Shown here: one piece after another, positions 22,351 to 37,200 of the stretch
Layout of the letters: every line of letters begins with the position of its first letter
How positions within the stretch are numbered: position 1 is the stretch's first letter
NCBI GenBank assembly: GCA_018389105.1
Contig: JACATO010001453.1
Coordinates: forward strand, 186,001-250,000
DNA length: 64,000 nt
Direction: 5' to 3'
Source: Nautilus pompilius
Taxonomy: Eukaryota; Mollusca; Cephalopoda; Nautilida; Nautilidae
Made by a program: the position numbers and the translations under genes
Notes under the pieces: model-generated
Database searches by the model: none
What the model saw: only the letters and a program-made list of their open reading frames with translations
What the model was told of the DNA's origin: nothing

Positions 22351-25193
22351 GGCATGAACGAGCGATAAGGCTGAGCTGGAACTTGTACTTGACTGACCTC
22401 GACATTTACCTAAGATCCTGTAACTTTCTTGGGATGTAAAACTCGCCCAGCATCCTCAACAAAACCAGCTTATTGTTGTCTCTTTTCTTTTAAAGTTTCG
22501 AAATCTGCGAATAAATTACTTTGTTCCTCAAGATACAAGAATTGCATTATCTGCCTGCGAATTAACCCCCCCACACACCTTCCTTTTAAAGGCAGTAGCT
22601 TTGGATGTACAACATATAAACCCACTAAGAGCTGTCGCTAGGCATCTATTAAACTACCATATTTAATTTGATTGTGTTTTTTTATTGAAGAAAAAATTCC
22701 CACTTGTTCTCAAGTGAACCAACGTATCACGATTGATAACAAAGACCATATCTGTCAACTTTATCTAACCGAATATTTTCAAAAATCCCATCAAACCAAT
22801 CAAAATTACTCTGAAAATTTGGCTTTTATCTCCCACCAATCGCAGCCTCATCAAATATACATTATTATTATTTTTTTTCCATCCAGGCTTTATTTCCACT
22901 TGCTATCTTTCAAGCCACCACCACAATTTTAAAATTAGTTCCCTAGCATAAAAAAAAAAAAAATTAGCTTGTATAAATAATGTAGAGTCTCACTTTAAAA
23001 CCAAAAATCAGGTGACCAGGTCGTACATCTCTTCCTTCTTCTTAATTACTTGTATTCAAATCAAAATCGCACTTAGTAGTCTTTCCAAGTCGTGTCCCCC
23101 AGATCGATAGCTACATCAAAAAAAAAGTTGATTTTTCATTCTTCGGTAAAAGTTTGAAACAAATTAATTTATTTGAAAAACATTCATTTTAAACTAAACA
23201 AGCGTTTTTTTTTTGTTTTCCCTGCAAAAATGGATATTTAAGTGACAATTTTTTTTTTTTTTGAAGAATTAAAATATTTTAAAAAGCACTCACCCCCTGA
23301 CTTCGAAAATGAATTCCTCAAATTCAGGAATGTTATATTTAAATTATTAAAACCGAAATTTTATCATCCAGAAACTAATCAGCTTAGAGTTCTCTCCCCT
23401 GTTGGACTCTGAATTGTTTGTTTGTTATAGAAGACTGATTTTTAACTTTTGGTATGCATGGATTTGTAAACAAAAGAAAGATAGTAGTTGTCTAGTGTCT
23501 GGTCTTGAGAGATCCGTTCCCATCAGTTCAGGTCTTTCTTAAGTGACGACATAAAAGAATATTCTGCAGTTACAGTGGTCTTTACCTACATTTCTTCAGG
23601 TGGTCAGACTCAAAATGAGTTCTTTCTCAACCTTCAGAATTTATTTAACACATTTTTAAAATTTAACTAAAAAAAGCTGAAATACACTGAACAAAATATT
23701 ATGGGGATATTTTGCAAAAGAACACTTGTACAATTGTACAACCATTTAGAGGACTTGGCCACTGTAGGTGTCACATGAACCTTCAACTTGGCTTGAGTTC
23801 TGTCAAAATTCTCTCGCCGGGTGGCATATGCCACTGTCAGTTGACTGCAAATCTGTATAACAAAGATCACTGAGCATAAAACCTAAAACAAATTTGTACA
23901 TTAACTTTCTGAACATTCAGAGTATATAGATTTAATGCAGACCTACTGATCAGAGGCACCATAAATCCATAGTTGCACAGACCAGTTTAGTTCATGAACA
24001 AGCTGCAACAACAAAAAAAAGGGGGGGGGCAGCAGCACAATTGACCATCATAATAGCCATTACGTCTCTCTGGCTCAATCCAACACATTTCAGCCAGAAT
24101 AAATTGTGACAGGTCTATAGGACCCATATCTATGACATGTCAGGGGTACTGCTGTTACAGGCCAGCACTAACTGAATGAAGTCATTAGATTTGTTATACT
24201 GTTTTTTTTTTATTCAACTGCACAGATAATAATGTAAGTCCATAATGCAAAAAGTCTAATCATATTCAAGAGGAAAATATATGCATACAATGTCTTCCAC
24301 AGCCAGCTTGCTTCCCCATCCCAACTTCCATAGAATATCTTGGATGAGCTTTCCAAGTACATTTTAAAGCATGCTCCTGGAACCATTCCATAGCTGCATC
24401 AAGACCAAGTCAGACATCTGGTAAATGGTATGAGATGCAGAGGTATGTTATGCAAGCCAGAGGTGGCTATAAACGCTAAAGGTCACAATTTTAGGTTGGG
24501 GCATGGTGGTCATTCATTGTCACCATGTCACTAAATGCACTGAACAATGTCCAGATGAATGTGCAAAATGAACTCTACAACGGTCTATTTTGAATTGTGT
24601 AGAAATCTTTTACCTCCACATTCTTAACATCAACAACACAACATCCCTATGTTGTCTTGATCAGTGTATACAAAATTATCCCATTTGACACTTCCTTGTA
24701 TCAAGCTGGCATGTTACTTTTCAATGAATATTAATGCCCCAGTGAAATTCACCATCTGACCATTTCGGCATCTGCTCAACTATTTTTTTAACCTGTGTTG
24801 CGATCTGCATCATATCTTGTTAATTTTTTTTGTGTGGAAAGTTACCAAGACGCCACAACATCCTCAACAAATTTTAACATTTAAACTAAAAAAAAAAAAA
24901 AATAAAATACAACAAAACACATTTCATTCAAACTGTCAACAGTTGCAATATTTAAAAGAATTATGGTTTGCCTTTAATGAATAATGAGCAAGTGAAAGTA
25001 ACCCACAGAAGGCCACCCCACTGGTAGAAATGATTTACATTTACCCAAAGCACAGACAGTCTGTAGTCTAATCCAATCCACTCTTTGTAAACAAACAATG
25101 AAGCAGAGTTCCAACAAATATTACCATTATTTGGTTTCATTGATAAGACAAAATTATATATTCCCACAAATACTTCAGAGACTAACGTCCAAA
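22351..25193. other. Intergenic region PSKH1-WDR89, includes WDR89 3' UTR
   Basis: AT-rich sequence between the PSKH1 promoter and the WDR89 stop codon. The WDR89 3' UTR must start here, at 25,193 going down. Minus-strand AATAAA hexamers (plus-strand TTTATT) at 24209-24214 and 23640-23645 are candidate polyadenylation signals. No other gene was recognised. Confidence 0.5.
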
Positions 25194-25244
25194 TCAAAAA
25201 GGTTTTGCTCGCCGCATGACTTGCCTTTTAATTTTCATCTGCAT
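25194..25244 (-). CDS. WDR89: WDR89 terminal coding exon
   Basis: Acceptor TTTATAG, then MQMKIKRQVMRRAKPF and TGA at 25196-25194. Short basic tail as in WDR89 orthologues. Confidence 0.82.
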   Translation of the reverse strand: MQMKIKRQVMRRAKPF

Positions 25245-28200
25245 CTATAAAAAAGAATAAATAAGAAAAGATTAAAGGACAATATATATAAAATCAAAAT
25301 TTTCTAGTACATATTTTAAGATAGTGTCCATGAAGTTTTTGAGGGCTTCCAATGTTTAACTACATAAGAAAAAAAAACAAAATTAAATTTTATTAGGTCA
25401 TATGCTTGCTTTGCTATTCAGTTGTGAAATCAAAACGGCAATTTTTTGAGGTAAGCTGCATCTCATGGCTTGCTGAATTGAAATCGGTTACTGCAGACTT
25501 TTCTAGACAGCTCAACAGCAGAATCAAGCTGAAGTACTAAGGCGATACTTTTATTACTTACCCTACTCCATGTAATATAACGTGCATGTTTCAATGTCTA
25601 TTCAGTGTAAAGCATGATAAACAGACTTAGTTTACATGTATGATGGCTGTAATGTACCATGGGAATAGGTTTAGGCAGAAATAATCCTGCTGTTTTTATT
25701 TACACTGACATATTCTAAACAGTAAATTACAAAAATGGCAAGCTCTAGAAATTTCTCAAACAGCCAATTCAAAAAGATAATGCAGCTAGTTGCACTTATC
25801 ATTAAAACTAAAAGGTAAATTAGACATGAGAGGATTTTTTGTTGAGTCTAGTTCTGAAAACTAAAAAAAACCCAGTAGTAATGAAAAGCTAAGACAGTAC
25901 TTGCACACATCTAGTCTGTCCATCCATCCATCTGCCTGCCTGCTTATTCACCTTTCACCTAGCTGTATCTTAATTATGAAATACAAGATTACTTAATTTA
26001 AATACTACGTTTGTCAGTCAACACAAAAATTAGTTAGTTTATATATACAAAACTAAGTGTCTGGATAACTGACATTCAGTACATTGACCAAGCAGAGCCT
26101 GACAATTGAAGGTCATTTGCCATTTGGGATGAGGAAATCAGCAGCCATGTTGGAAGGAATGTATTACGGTCATTCAAAACAAAGCATTACTTAATTCAAT
26201 TAGATGACAAACCAGCTTAGACCATATGTAGAAAAAATTGTTTCTTTCTTTTTCTAATTGCAGATTTAGAAGCAGAAGTGTAATTTTAAAATTAATGAAC
26301 AATTATCATTGAGAGTCATCTACTCACTTTGGTTGTACCAGACGTTTCTTCATCAGCTTGTGCTGACCACAGACAGAGGAGGGAATCTTCACCACCAGTT
26401 ACTAATGTACTGCTCTGGAAATTAATAATAAAACAAGCAAAGTGTCAAGACCAAATTTCTGAATATCAGCACACGTTTATGCCGACATTCTCAGATTATA
26501 GCATCCAACTCCTTTCCTAAGTCAAATGCCCAACAATAACATTTTTAAAGAAATGGATCTTGTCTGAAAATCTATAACCCATTTCAACCATACTGGCTGA
26601 TGCAGCTTTCCATTCAGTTATCCCATTAAGAGATCAAATATTGCTTACCCCCAATTATGAAAATCAAACGATGTAAAAGTTTTGTTAAAGCAAAAGAAAT
26701 TCTAGTTTACCAATAAGCTTCATCAGAAAGCAAAATAGCACACATCAAGCCCAATTACAATCAAGAACCAAGGAGTCATATATGATGCTACTGATGAAAA
26801 TTTTCAGCCCCATGCAGTCACAGAGGACATCTCTTATTACCTTTTGATCCCAGTGCAGTGCACGGACTGTTGCTGAATGTCCCCCAGTCAGGGAGCACAC
26901 TTTCTGGCTGTCCCCGCTACCAGAGAGTTGTACAGCGTGAAGGTCACCACTAGAACAGAAAGTGTAGAAAATACTGAACTAAATATGGTAGAAAACCAGA
27001 ATGTTCTTCCAGAAAATTACTGCATTAAATGAAGCTTTTATTTAAAGAATCAGATTTGCTTTTTTCTTTTTCATTAATTCCATCTTGTTATAGCATAAGG
27101 ACTGGCAATAAAACTGGCCACTTGTTTCAACGTATACAAAGTATTGCTTGTCTGTCATCAGAATTTTGTAAACATTCTTGATTTCATGTTTACCTTCTCT
27201 TATGAGAAAATGCTTTATTTCTTTTTATCATTTTAAAATCTTTTTTAAACATTATTTTATGAGATAATCAAAATTATTCTGCTTATATAAAATTGATGTA
27301 CAATTTCTCTAGTTTATTCCAAAGATTAAAACAATTTTATAATACCAAAATAAAATAAGTTAAATTAAGACATCAGTCACATATCACAAACCTTAAAATG
27401 TTTTAGTTCACAAAATATTTCAACCAAATTGGGAAATAAAAAACCATCTTCTTAGCATGAGAAATGAAAGCCAGACCTCAAGATATTTCAATTCAAGCAA
27501 TGATAACTAAAGGCATACAAACCTATAATGGTTGTGTATATATGGTACTTTAAAATAGGTAATATTTTCAATTAAGCTAGATACATTCAATTTCAAGTGT
27601 CCTCTTAAAATGAGTCACATCAAAAGAAAGTGAACTTAAGCAGAATGCTATACAAGGCAAATTATGACATTAACCCAGAAATTGGTCCAGACACATTTTG
27701 AAAAAAAAACAACAAAAACTATAGTTATGGGCCAGTGAAATATAAAATTATGATTCATTCATTCATTTCAGGTAGCATAGTGACATCAGGAAACAGGTTG
27801 TACCACCCACCTGTGAGTTCCAGACAGCAACAACCACTTGTCTGCTTCAATGGATGGGATGTAGTCCACCAAGAATTCCACCTGGCCCTATAAATAACAG
27901 CATGGTTTAACTCTATGTCAAATGGAGATATCTTTCGCCCACTAAATTTTCAGAAAATGGATGAAAACCAAAGCTCTACATTTTTTCAGGTATGGATCCT
28001 AAAAATGACTGGTGGTGTACAGTTTAAATTAAATTTTTTTAACTTGCCTGAAAATAAATGGTTTTATATTTCAACTAGTCTGAAGTTTGGTTTGACTTGC
28101 TTCACACAAGAGGATAACAATATTCATAAAGATCTGATATGCAAAACTATATCTTAAAATGGTGTGTTGTTCCTTTGGCCATAAACAGCCCTTACCTGCA

Positions 28201-31200
28201 GAACAAGTGCTCAGAAATTGTGTTTGTTAAAGAGATTGCACATTCCCTTAATACAGACAATCTCTTCACATTTGACTTCTCGTCTCTGAAGCAGTAATCC
28301 GTTTTCCAAATGCTTCCCAGTGATTGAACTCAAATCCACCAACAAAAATAAGGTGCATTAACTAACCTAGTCACAGAAAGGAAATTCATTGCACACCTAG
28401 TAACAAAGACTTTCATCACACACCATCCTCCCACAGATTTAAATGGGGATAACTATTCATGATTATGGAAAGTGAGGACCAAAATTAAGTCAATGTAAGA
28501 GGCATCCACCTGCAGAACTCTCAAGCATACAAAACGTTTTTAATTATTGGCAATTTAATTTGATGTTTTGTTTTTCTTTAGTGTTTTAGCAAAACAGTAA
28601 CTTTTTACTGCATTTTTTGACATATAAGTTGATACTCCCCAAACAGAAATTCAAATTTTGACCTTTACTCCAAATCAACTTATCTATGGATAGAATCAAT
28701 GAAAAAAATACTTTAATAAATCATTTAAAATGAAAAAAAAAAGTGTTATTTTCTGAAATAAACTGTAAAATTGTTCTTTGAAACAGACTACAGAATGTTT
28801 GCCAATTGAGTGAGCCAGTAACTGTTAATGCATTCACCAATTTCGTTCTATCCATCCTTTTCAATTCTGTATATAATAACCCTAACAAATCAAATCTACC
28901 TTATCTCAAAGCACCTTCCAAAAGTCACAACTTGTACACAGCTGCTTTTAAGCTGGAAGTTGTGAAGTCCCTTGAAGAAAATAGTGGTTATATGGCTGCA
29001 CACAAGAAATATGGTCAGCAAATGTTAGGGACTGGTGTAAAGTCAAGGATACTGGATATGTTAAGAATGACAAGAAAGCCAAAAAGGCAAAGTACAGCTT
29101 AAAAGGTAGGTGGACTAACATTTGAGGATAAGTTAAACAAATATGTATTAATTCAACATGCTGCATATCATGGGCTTAGTACTGTACAGCTGAAACTAAA
29201 GGTCAAACAAATCTCAACTGATGATTGGTGTACAGTATTCAAAATGGCAATTTCCCAGATGTGTGTCCTATATTATCCAATCAGAGAACGGTTGTGTTGA
29301 CCTTTGTGTTAATCTAGCTGTGAATTCCAAATGTCAGACAACTTGAAACCAAGCAGAATATCAACTCACACTATCAAAAATGAAACTGAGTTGAATTTTT
29401 TAATTGAATGTGCTGTAATATCTCAGTCAAATAAAAGTGTCAAAGCTGGAAAAAAACTATCATGTTTAGTTTTTCAAAGCAAGTGATTCAAAAACAAAAA
29501 TCTCAAACCACCACCCTAAACATAAAGGTAGAATTAATTATGAATTTCTAAAACCAGTTTTTAAAGAATGCAATCAGAAAAATCTTACATACAAACCTGG
29601 TATTTCTCTTTGAGATCCAGAACATTAATCAAAACATCTCCCTAAATTAGAAGCAAAACATTTAATAGTCAGTTGCTTTTTAACACTTATTTCACTTAAC
29701 ATTTTCTATCTTGTTTTACTATGTAATCTGGCAGATCAGAAAAAGCAGAGTGGATAAATTTTAAGGCAATATCCAAAGGTTCAGAAACCTATAAAGATAA
29801 ATGGGATTAGGTACAGATACAAAGAAGCTGAAACTTAAGCATGAAAATGTTTAACATTCCAGTTATTTACTTTTTTCAATGCTAATTGCCTTCAGATTAC
29901 TAAAGAAACAACTCACAGGTCACCATAAGTTATGTAGGTGTGTGTGTGTGTGTGTGTGTGTGCATGTGTGTGTGCGCGCAGATATAAACTGTTGGCTACT
30001 GTCACATCCAGGGAGTAGTCTTCGCATCCTCAGATAGGTGACATAGCCTTCTTTCTCTCTGTCTGCCCTTACAGCCAACATACAAACTATGCATGTCTAC
30101 CAAGATTCCAGACAGCTGTAACTCTGGTTTATACTTCTAGTTCTTGTGACCTCATTCAACAGCTATCATCATTCGGCAATGTGAAATTTATTTTTTTAAA
30201 AGATTTTAATTAGAAAAATCAACCAGAAATAGCCAGATACAATTATTAATTACCTCTTCAGCATCCCAAACATGAAATGTACCAATGTGTGTGATACAGT
30301 AAACTTGATCTGGATTACCTTTGCACCATCCCACACAGGCCTTAAATAAATTAAAAGTAAAAATGTAAGGAGACTAGAATAAAGACAAATTATTTTGAAG
30401 TGTGTTAAATGTCCAAAAATTTAACAACAATGGTAGAATAAAGCTCCTTACCACTGTAGACTGAGAATTCAGTGTATACTGAAGAGCTTCATCTTCAGTT
30501 GTTTCAGAAACGTCAAACAGACAAACTAAACCGTCAATGGAACTTGTTGCCAGTCTGTCAGAATTGGAGGGATGGAAACACACCTAACATAAAAATATTG
30601 TTCAATTATTTAAAAGTCCTCCAAGTAAAATAACAATGACAGCATGGCTAAGTATTTCTGCAAAAGTTTTCATAGTCATCCTCTCTTTTTCTACAGTTTG
30701 GATCAGTACTAACCAGTCTTTCATTTATTGTGAAATAATGTGAAGATTTCTATTGCACTTTTTAAACAAGTTATTCCTCTTTTGTAATAGAGAGCTCTCT
30801 TCACGACCCATTCAGACAATAACAACTTTGCAATTGTTCATCACAAGGCGGCTGAACTTCCTAGTCAGCTTCTGTACTCTGGGAAATTTAAGAGTTTCGT
30901 TATCAAATCTGGCATTTCAAAATGAATGAAATAAAAAGTAGTTAATTAAGACATCTGAAGGAGCGAGTCTTCAGTTACAGGACACAAGTCAACATATTTG
31001 GCCATAAAGCTACAATACTAAAGGTGGCAAATAAGTAGTAGTAAGATTAAATCTTAACCAACCTTACCCTCTTCTAAAAATGACAGGATAAATGGTTGGT
31101 TGTTTTTTGTAAGCCATTTCTGCAAAATTGCCGCCATGGTTTCAGACTGCCTCATGAGCAGTTAACTATAAGATTGGATTTTGACTTGTATAAAAAAACC

Positions 31201-34200
31201 AAGCAAAAAGAAGGAAGAAAAAATCCCTAACCAGTTCCCACTTTTTCACCCTTCCATTGTGCTAAAAGACTAGTCAATGAAAGTTTTATTTATCTATACT
31301 GACCTTGAATTGAAATTCATAGTGAAAGAGTTAAACAGTAAGTCTTACAGGCATGCATCAGTCAAGAGGATGTATGGAATATAAGCCAAGCTATGATAAA
31401 TCTACTTGACAAAAAAACAAAACAAAAAACAACATTCTAAAAGCTCATTTAAAAAAAAATTAAAACAAATCAATTATTTCTTTTATAATGCACAAGGTTG
31501 CACATGTAGACAAATTAGACACATCCTATTTAAACAATCACCAACAATTTTAAAAGGTAAACACTTCTAACGATGATTATTTCCTATTTCAGTCTCATTT
31601 TACCTGAGTGATGTCATCTTGATGTGATTCGCTGTAACAGCCGAGGAGGCTAGATTTCCGAGTATCCCTGTATGAAGTGGAAACAAAATAAGCACCAAAG
31701 TCAATTTATTGATTTTTTTCGTTTACAAAAAAATGATTAAGTACAGAAGATATTTTACTTTTTAAAAATTTGTTCTTAGCATACATTATTAAAAAATCAT
31801 TTCATGCAAAAGCACAATGCTGCACACAGGGGGAAAGTCCATCTGAAGTTACCCATGAATTCCAAAAACTTTGGTCAATTAGGCAGTTCTGTTACTAAGA
31901 CAATGAGAAAAGCCCAAAATAACTTTTGAAACTACTTAACTATGTAGTTATTCTTCAATAAGTCTGAAAATGTATTTTCTTAAATGAATTTTAGCAATGC
32001 ATGAAAACACATCAGTACCTTGATGAAAAACTTTTCAGAAGTCATCAAGATTTAATAAAAATATAAAGTAGAGCCTACTATCAGATCTTCTCAGCTGTTT
32101 TGTCCATGAGTTAATTATTTTCATCAGCAATACTAGCTAGCATTTGCTGCTAAATGCTAGCAAAAACAACAAAGCAAGCAAATAAAATTTACTGATTACC
32201 AAAACAATAGGTAGACATCATTATGGTCATTGGCCTCAGTGCCTGCACACAGCAATCTGTCCGTGGCATTTATGTCGAAACCCATTAAAACATGCCTGGT
32301 TTTATCAGCAACTAATGAAATTTTAAAAAATAAAAAAAAAATGAAAATAACCAAAGATTTAAAAAAATAAAACTTAAAACTTCAGATCAAAGTCAAATTT
32401 GAAAAAAAAAAAACAAAAACAGCAGCAACCTGACAGTACGATGATTGAAGCAGGAACGTACTGTGGCTGTGTTTATTCTTATTATTTCAACTTGGATCCC
32501 CCCAATTATTCTTTGAAAAGCTACAAATGTGATGACCTATGACAACTTTAAGTTTATCTTCATCCGAATAGCAGCCTTAAAAAAGGGGAAGAACATTTAT
32601 TGAAAATTTTCCCTTCCTTTGCAAAACTGATGTCAACACAGATTCTATGATCTCGATCCTAACAGTTGCTCCTCCGCATCTCACTGGTTTTCCCTCTGCA
32701 AACACCAAACCTCAACCGCAGTACTAATCACCTAGATCCCACTAGCTGAGACAACCGCCAGCCTCCAAATTAGGGAGGTTAGATAAGATCTCATTTTTAG
32801 TCCGTATTTGGTCTCTACTGTAGGGAACAAAAAAAAAAGTTCCAATAGAATTGTTAAAGAGTGAAATAAAAGACCAGAAAATGCACTTATGGTCATTTCT
32901 CTTGTTTGGATGCCCCTTCATCAACCATCTGTTATCTTCATTAATTTTTATAATCACTTTCAATTTTCATTACAAAAGCGGACTAAACTTTTCTTTTCTC
33001 CTTCATTTAACTTGCTAGTAGATGTAACTTAAAGAACTTGACAAAGAATCTTGACATTTGCACCCACATGGAAGGAGACAAATATTAACATGAACCCAAA
33101 ATTCCAATTTTTTAAAACTGATTTACTAAACAATTAGTATTCCTTAGTAATTAATGTCAACTTTCATTGAAAGCAATGCTACATACTCAGCTTTTGCCTT
33201 AAGTTGTTGGTCTTTTTTTTTTTAAATCAGTCTTCTAAAAATTTCACCCCCCACCCTACCAGGCAAATAATTCACAGCCAGCCTCTGTGATCCTTAACTA
33301 CTGGTCTTCTTGACCATTAAACACTACTGCTTATTGGGGCTGTCCAAAAGACTTTGTAGTTTAAATTAAAGCTGATTTCACTTGCCAACAGATGGAGCAC
33401 AAGATAACTTTTCTTTCATATTTATTTCCTTCTCAGCCACCCACCCAGAGGAAAACCCGGGTAGTATTTCTTGAACCCCTGCTGGGCAAGTACAGACCCT
33501 AAAGAGATAGGCATTCCTACCGTCTAACTTCTGAACACAGTCTGTACACTGCCTTAGATCCCAGCACCTGGCAATAAAAGAAAAATTTCTATTGCAAAAG
33601 TTCCATCAATTTTTCAAGACTGCCATTATTACTTCTACTATAAATATTAAGATGATTTTAGTGCTAAAAATTTGTGTGCATTTACCACACTATACACCAT
33701 TTTATAGTCATCTAGCTAGGCTTGCCTTATCACTAGTCATAATACTATGTATGAATGACACACTATTCACTAATGCCAACATAAAAGCAATGAAGGCAGT
33801 TTCAGCTATTTACTGCTATGCTCAGTGGCTATTAACCAAAATCAGCAGCTGCCAATGTTTCCCATGGAAAGGAATTAAAGACACTCCACTTTTTTTCTCT
33901 GAATACAAATTTAACCCATCTACAAGACTATTTTCATATTACATCAATAGGAAACAAACATTGAAATTTACAAACTGAATACATAAATTATGACCAAACA
34001 CATCCATATAATTATCTACACAACTGATCATTTATACAAACATTTTATCCATTTATTAAGTACTACTCGTTTTTTTCAGCACCTGTACTTCAACAATCAT
34101 ATTTACTTTTATTTAAATTATACATATCCAGCCACTTCCATCTGGAAGGTAGCCACATAAAGTCTCACTTAACAATTAAGCCATGCCTGAAAAACACTGT

Positions 34201-37200
34201 TATTGGAAGTTATATTTCACTTAAGAATACATATAAATAAGTGGTGATGCATGCCAGTGGATGGAGAAAGAAAGAAAATGAAGTGCAACATAACAATTAA
34301 GTATCATAAGCTCTAGGGTCCATGCATGATACACCATTAAGGGCTTAAGTTTTAAGTCTCCTAGTAGAAGAGTGCATCAATCTTTCGCAGCTTTAAAACC
34401 AGAAGCAGTTTTTTCGTCTTGGGAAATAAAAGTTGTTTTGCATCTTCTCCCAATATAATGACCACCTGCTTTGGGCTATAACCACCACCAGCTATAATTT
34501 GTACCAGCAAACTTTGGAAACTTTTGGCTGCTTCTCCCGTCACTTTTGTTGTGTAGATTAACAGAAAACCATCCCTGACTCGCTTGGGAAGGTTTCACAT
34601 CACTTTCACTTTCATCTTTCTTCAATGATTCATGCAAACTCAATGCTTTGCTTTATTTGGTGCTCAATCCAAGTACCCAAAAGCCTTTCCATAACGTCAG
34701 GCCTACGACGACTGATTTTGGCAGCACTCACCGACGTAGCACGCAGACCACTTTCTTTCATCTTATCCACGTTTGAACGGATAGTCCGGCACGTTGCGTT
34801 GTTCAGCCCCATCGCACATGAAATATCCATTAGTCTTTCACCTTTCTCAAATCACCTGATGACTTAATTTTATTTCCAAAAAGTTAATTTTTTTATTTCA
34901 TTTTTGTTGCTGAAGCACTAATATCCTCACTTTTTATTTTTGGGCCCAATGATTATTAACAGATAAAAACGCAATTTGGTAAGTGAAGGCTCACTAGCTA
35001 TCGCAGGAGGATATCAAACACTGTCCCTCTCACTGTGGAATATTGTTATTATGTAACATCACCGTGTAAAGTGAATTTTATTCCCTACTCTATAAATCAT
35101 GTAGAGCGAATTCGTGTCAGGTGAGACTTTACTCTATGTATAGATATTAAAACCAATTGGTTCATTTTAATATTTCAAATTTGTCTCCTCTACCAGAACA
35201 ACTCTTTATTGCCTTTTTTTTCCATTCAAGAAGTGTGGAAAATACAGAAAAGATCCTGATGGAGATTGAAATGTGAAGAACACTAGCCTTCGGCCAGTGC
35301 ATCTGATATCAACTAGAGGTAGCGAGTTTCTCTCTCATCTGCTCTTCTGTGTTGGCTCTACCCCTTACAAATAAACTAGCATTTTCTACTAACCTGAGTG
35401 ATTTGTCCCATGAGCTTGACCAAAGTAAATTTGGGTCAGTGCGTGCAAACCTCAGACCAGAAATAACGCCCTCGTGAGCTAGGAAAGAAAATTGGTGCAC
35501 TTAAAAAGATTATTTTCCAAGATCATGTCACTGCATCATGACTTTCAAATAAAGTTGTTTTCTGAAAAAGGACAGATCTGCATTTTAATGAACTCCGATC
35601 CACACTCTCTGGAACTATTCAACATTGTGCTGGAATTTTTAACAGAGCCAGTTGAGACATTTAGAAACAATCCTGTGTTGATTTTGTAATATGCTCTGGA
35701 GCTGCTAGACTGGGAGCCATCCATCCTGAAACAAAACTACCAGGTGATGTTTGAAATGTATGTTCTCGTATTATAATAAAATGATGCTCAGAATTATAGT
35801 AATTATCTCACTGAACAAATTATGTTAGTTTTGGTGAACATGGCCCCATTTCACCCATGGAATTGTAGAAACTTACTCCAAAAAAAAAAATATCAAGCAA
35901 TGGTTTGGTCTAAGTGAAAAAATACCGTGTGCTTTTTAAATTTATTGGATGCCTAGATGGCACACATCAAGTTTTATCCAGATATTTTCAAAAATATAGG
36001 AACTAGAATTCTGAGAACTAATCTCACCTGGGAGTTGCTGGGAAAACCAGAGTAATCGGCAATTAAAAATGATGAGATTTTAAGAGAGATTAAAGTTCTC
36101 ACTTAGTTAATTAAAACTCAACATAAAATTATTGTAGCTTCTAAGCAAAAAAATTAAGTTTTTCAAACTGTTTTACCCTAGATGTTCATTGAAGGAAATA
36201 AAACTGTTTTTCAGAAGGTAAAATTTTTAATATTTTAAGAAATAATACTGCAAAATTTGAGATATTCGGGATTGTATAATGTACCTCGTTAATAACCATA
36301 AGATTTTTTTACAAAATAGATTTTATTTAAAGAAATACAGCTCTGAAGATTAGCCCTTTTATTCTTTTTTAAATTTCTTCATGTATATATATTTAAAAGC
36401 AAATTTTCTATTATTCTTTTAATGGATTGCATGTATATAAATAACTAGTCTGCACGAAATGTATATTACTTTATAACTTTCAAATTTTAAGAAAAAAGTT
36501 CTAGTCAATTGTGAAATTCAGGTGAAGTCTGCTTACTTTAAGGCTGCAGTGGCATGATGTACGGTACACTCCACTCACCCAGTATCTCCTGTGTGCTGGC
36601 CAGGTTGTTACGTGAGAACAATCGGATGCAGTAATTAGTACAACTGGCTGCCAAGACAGTGTGTGTGTCTGGATTCTGCCTAAAGAAAAAAAAGTGTGTG
36701 TTGTAAGAATACCTAATTCTCAAATCTGCAGTAAAATACCACTCTAGTTCTATAAGCAAGCAATATTTTTTTTATTTTATAGAGAGTACAACCAGTTCCA
36801 CCTTTTCTTATAAACACGATTGACAAACAATATCCATTTCTTTTTTTACAAAACCTAGTGAATAAAAACAAAAGTAGAAATTTTGTACAATATTTAGATA
36901 ATGCACACTGTGTTTAGACCTGGTTACTGGGCCTTTGTGAATGAGTAGCAATTGTGAGAGAACTGGTCAGTTGGTGCAGTAATTCAGGAGCTGATGTCAA
37001 GAAAGGCTGCAGATGGCATCAACCTAGCGAAACTCATCACAGCAACTGAGAATGCACAAGGCTATATAATCTTGTCCTTTTCTTCCATAAATATGGACTG
37101 AATTACCAACCAAGCAACATCCCCAGATAACTGCTTCACCTCTAATGGATACAATCATAACAGCTGTATTAGATAGGAAAGTTGATGATTTCAGAGAAAC

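Noticed and set aside
33592..33978. 128-codon plus-strand frame
   Set aside because: AT-rich, antisense within a WDR89 intron, and no recognisable family.
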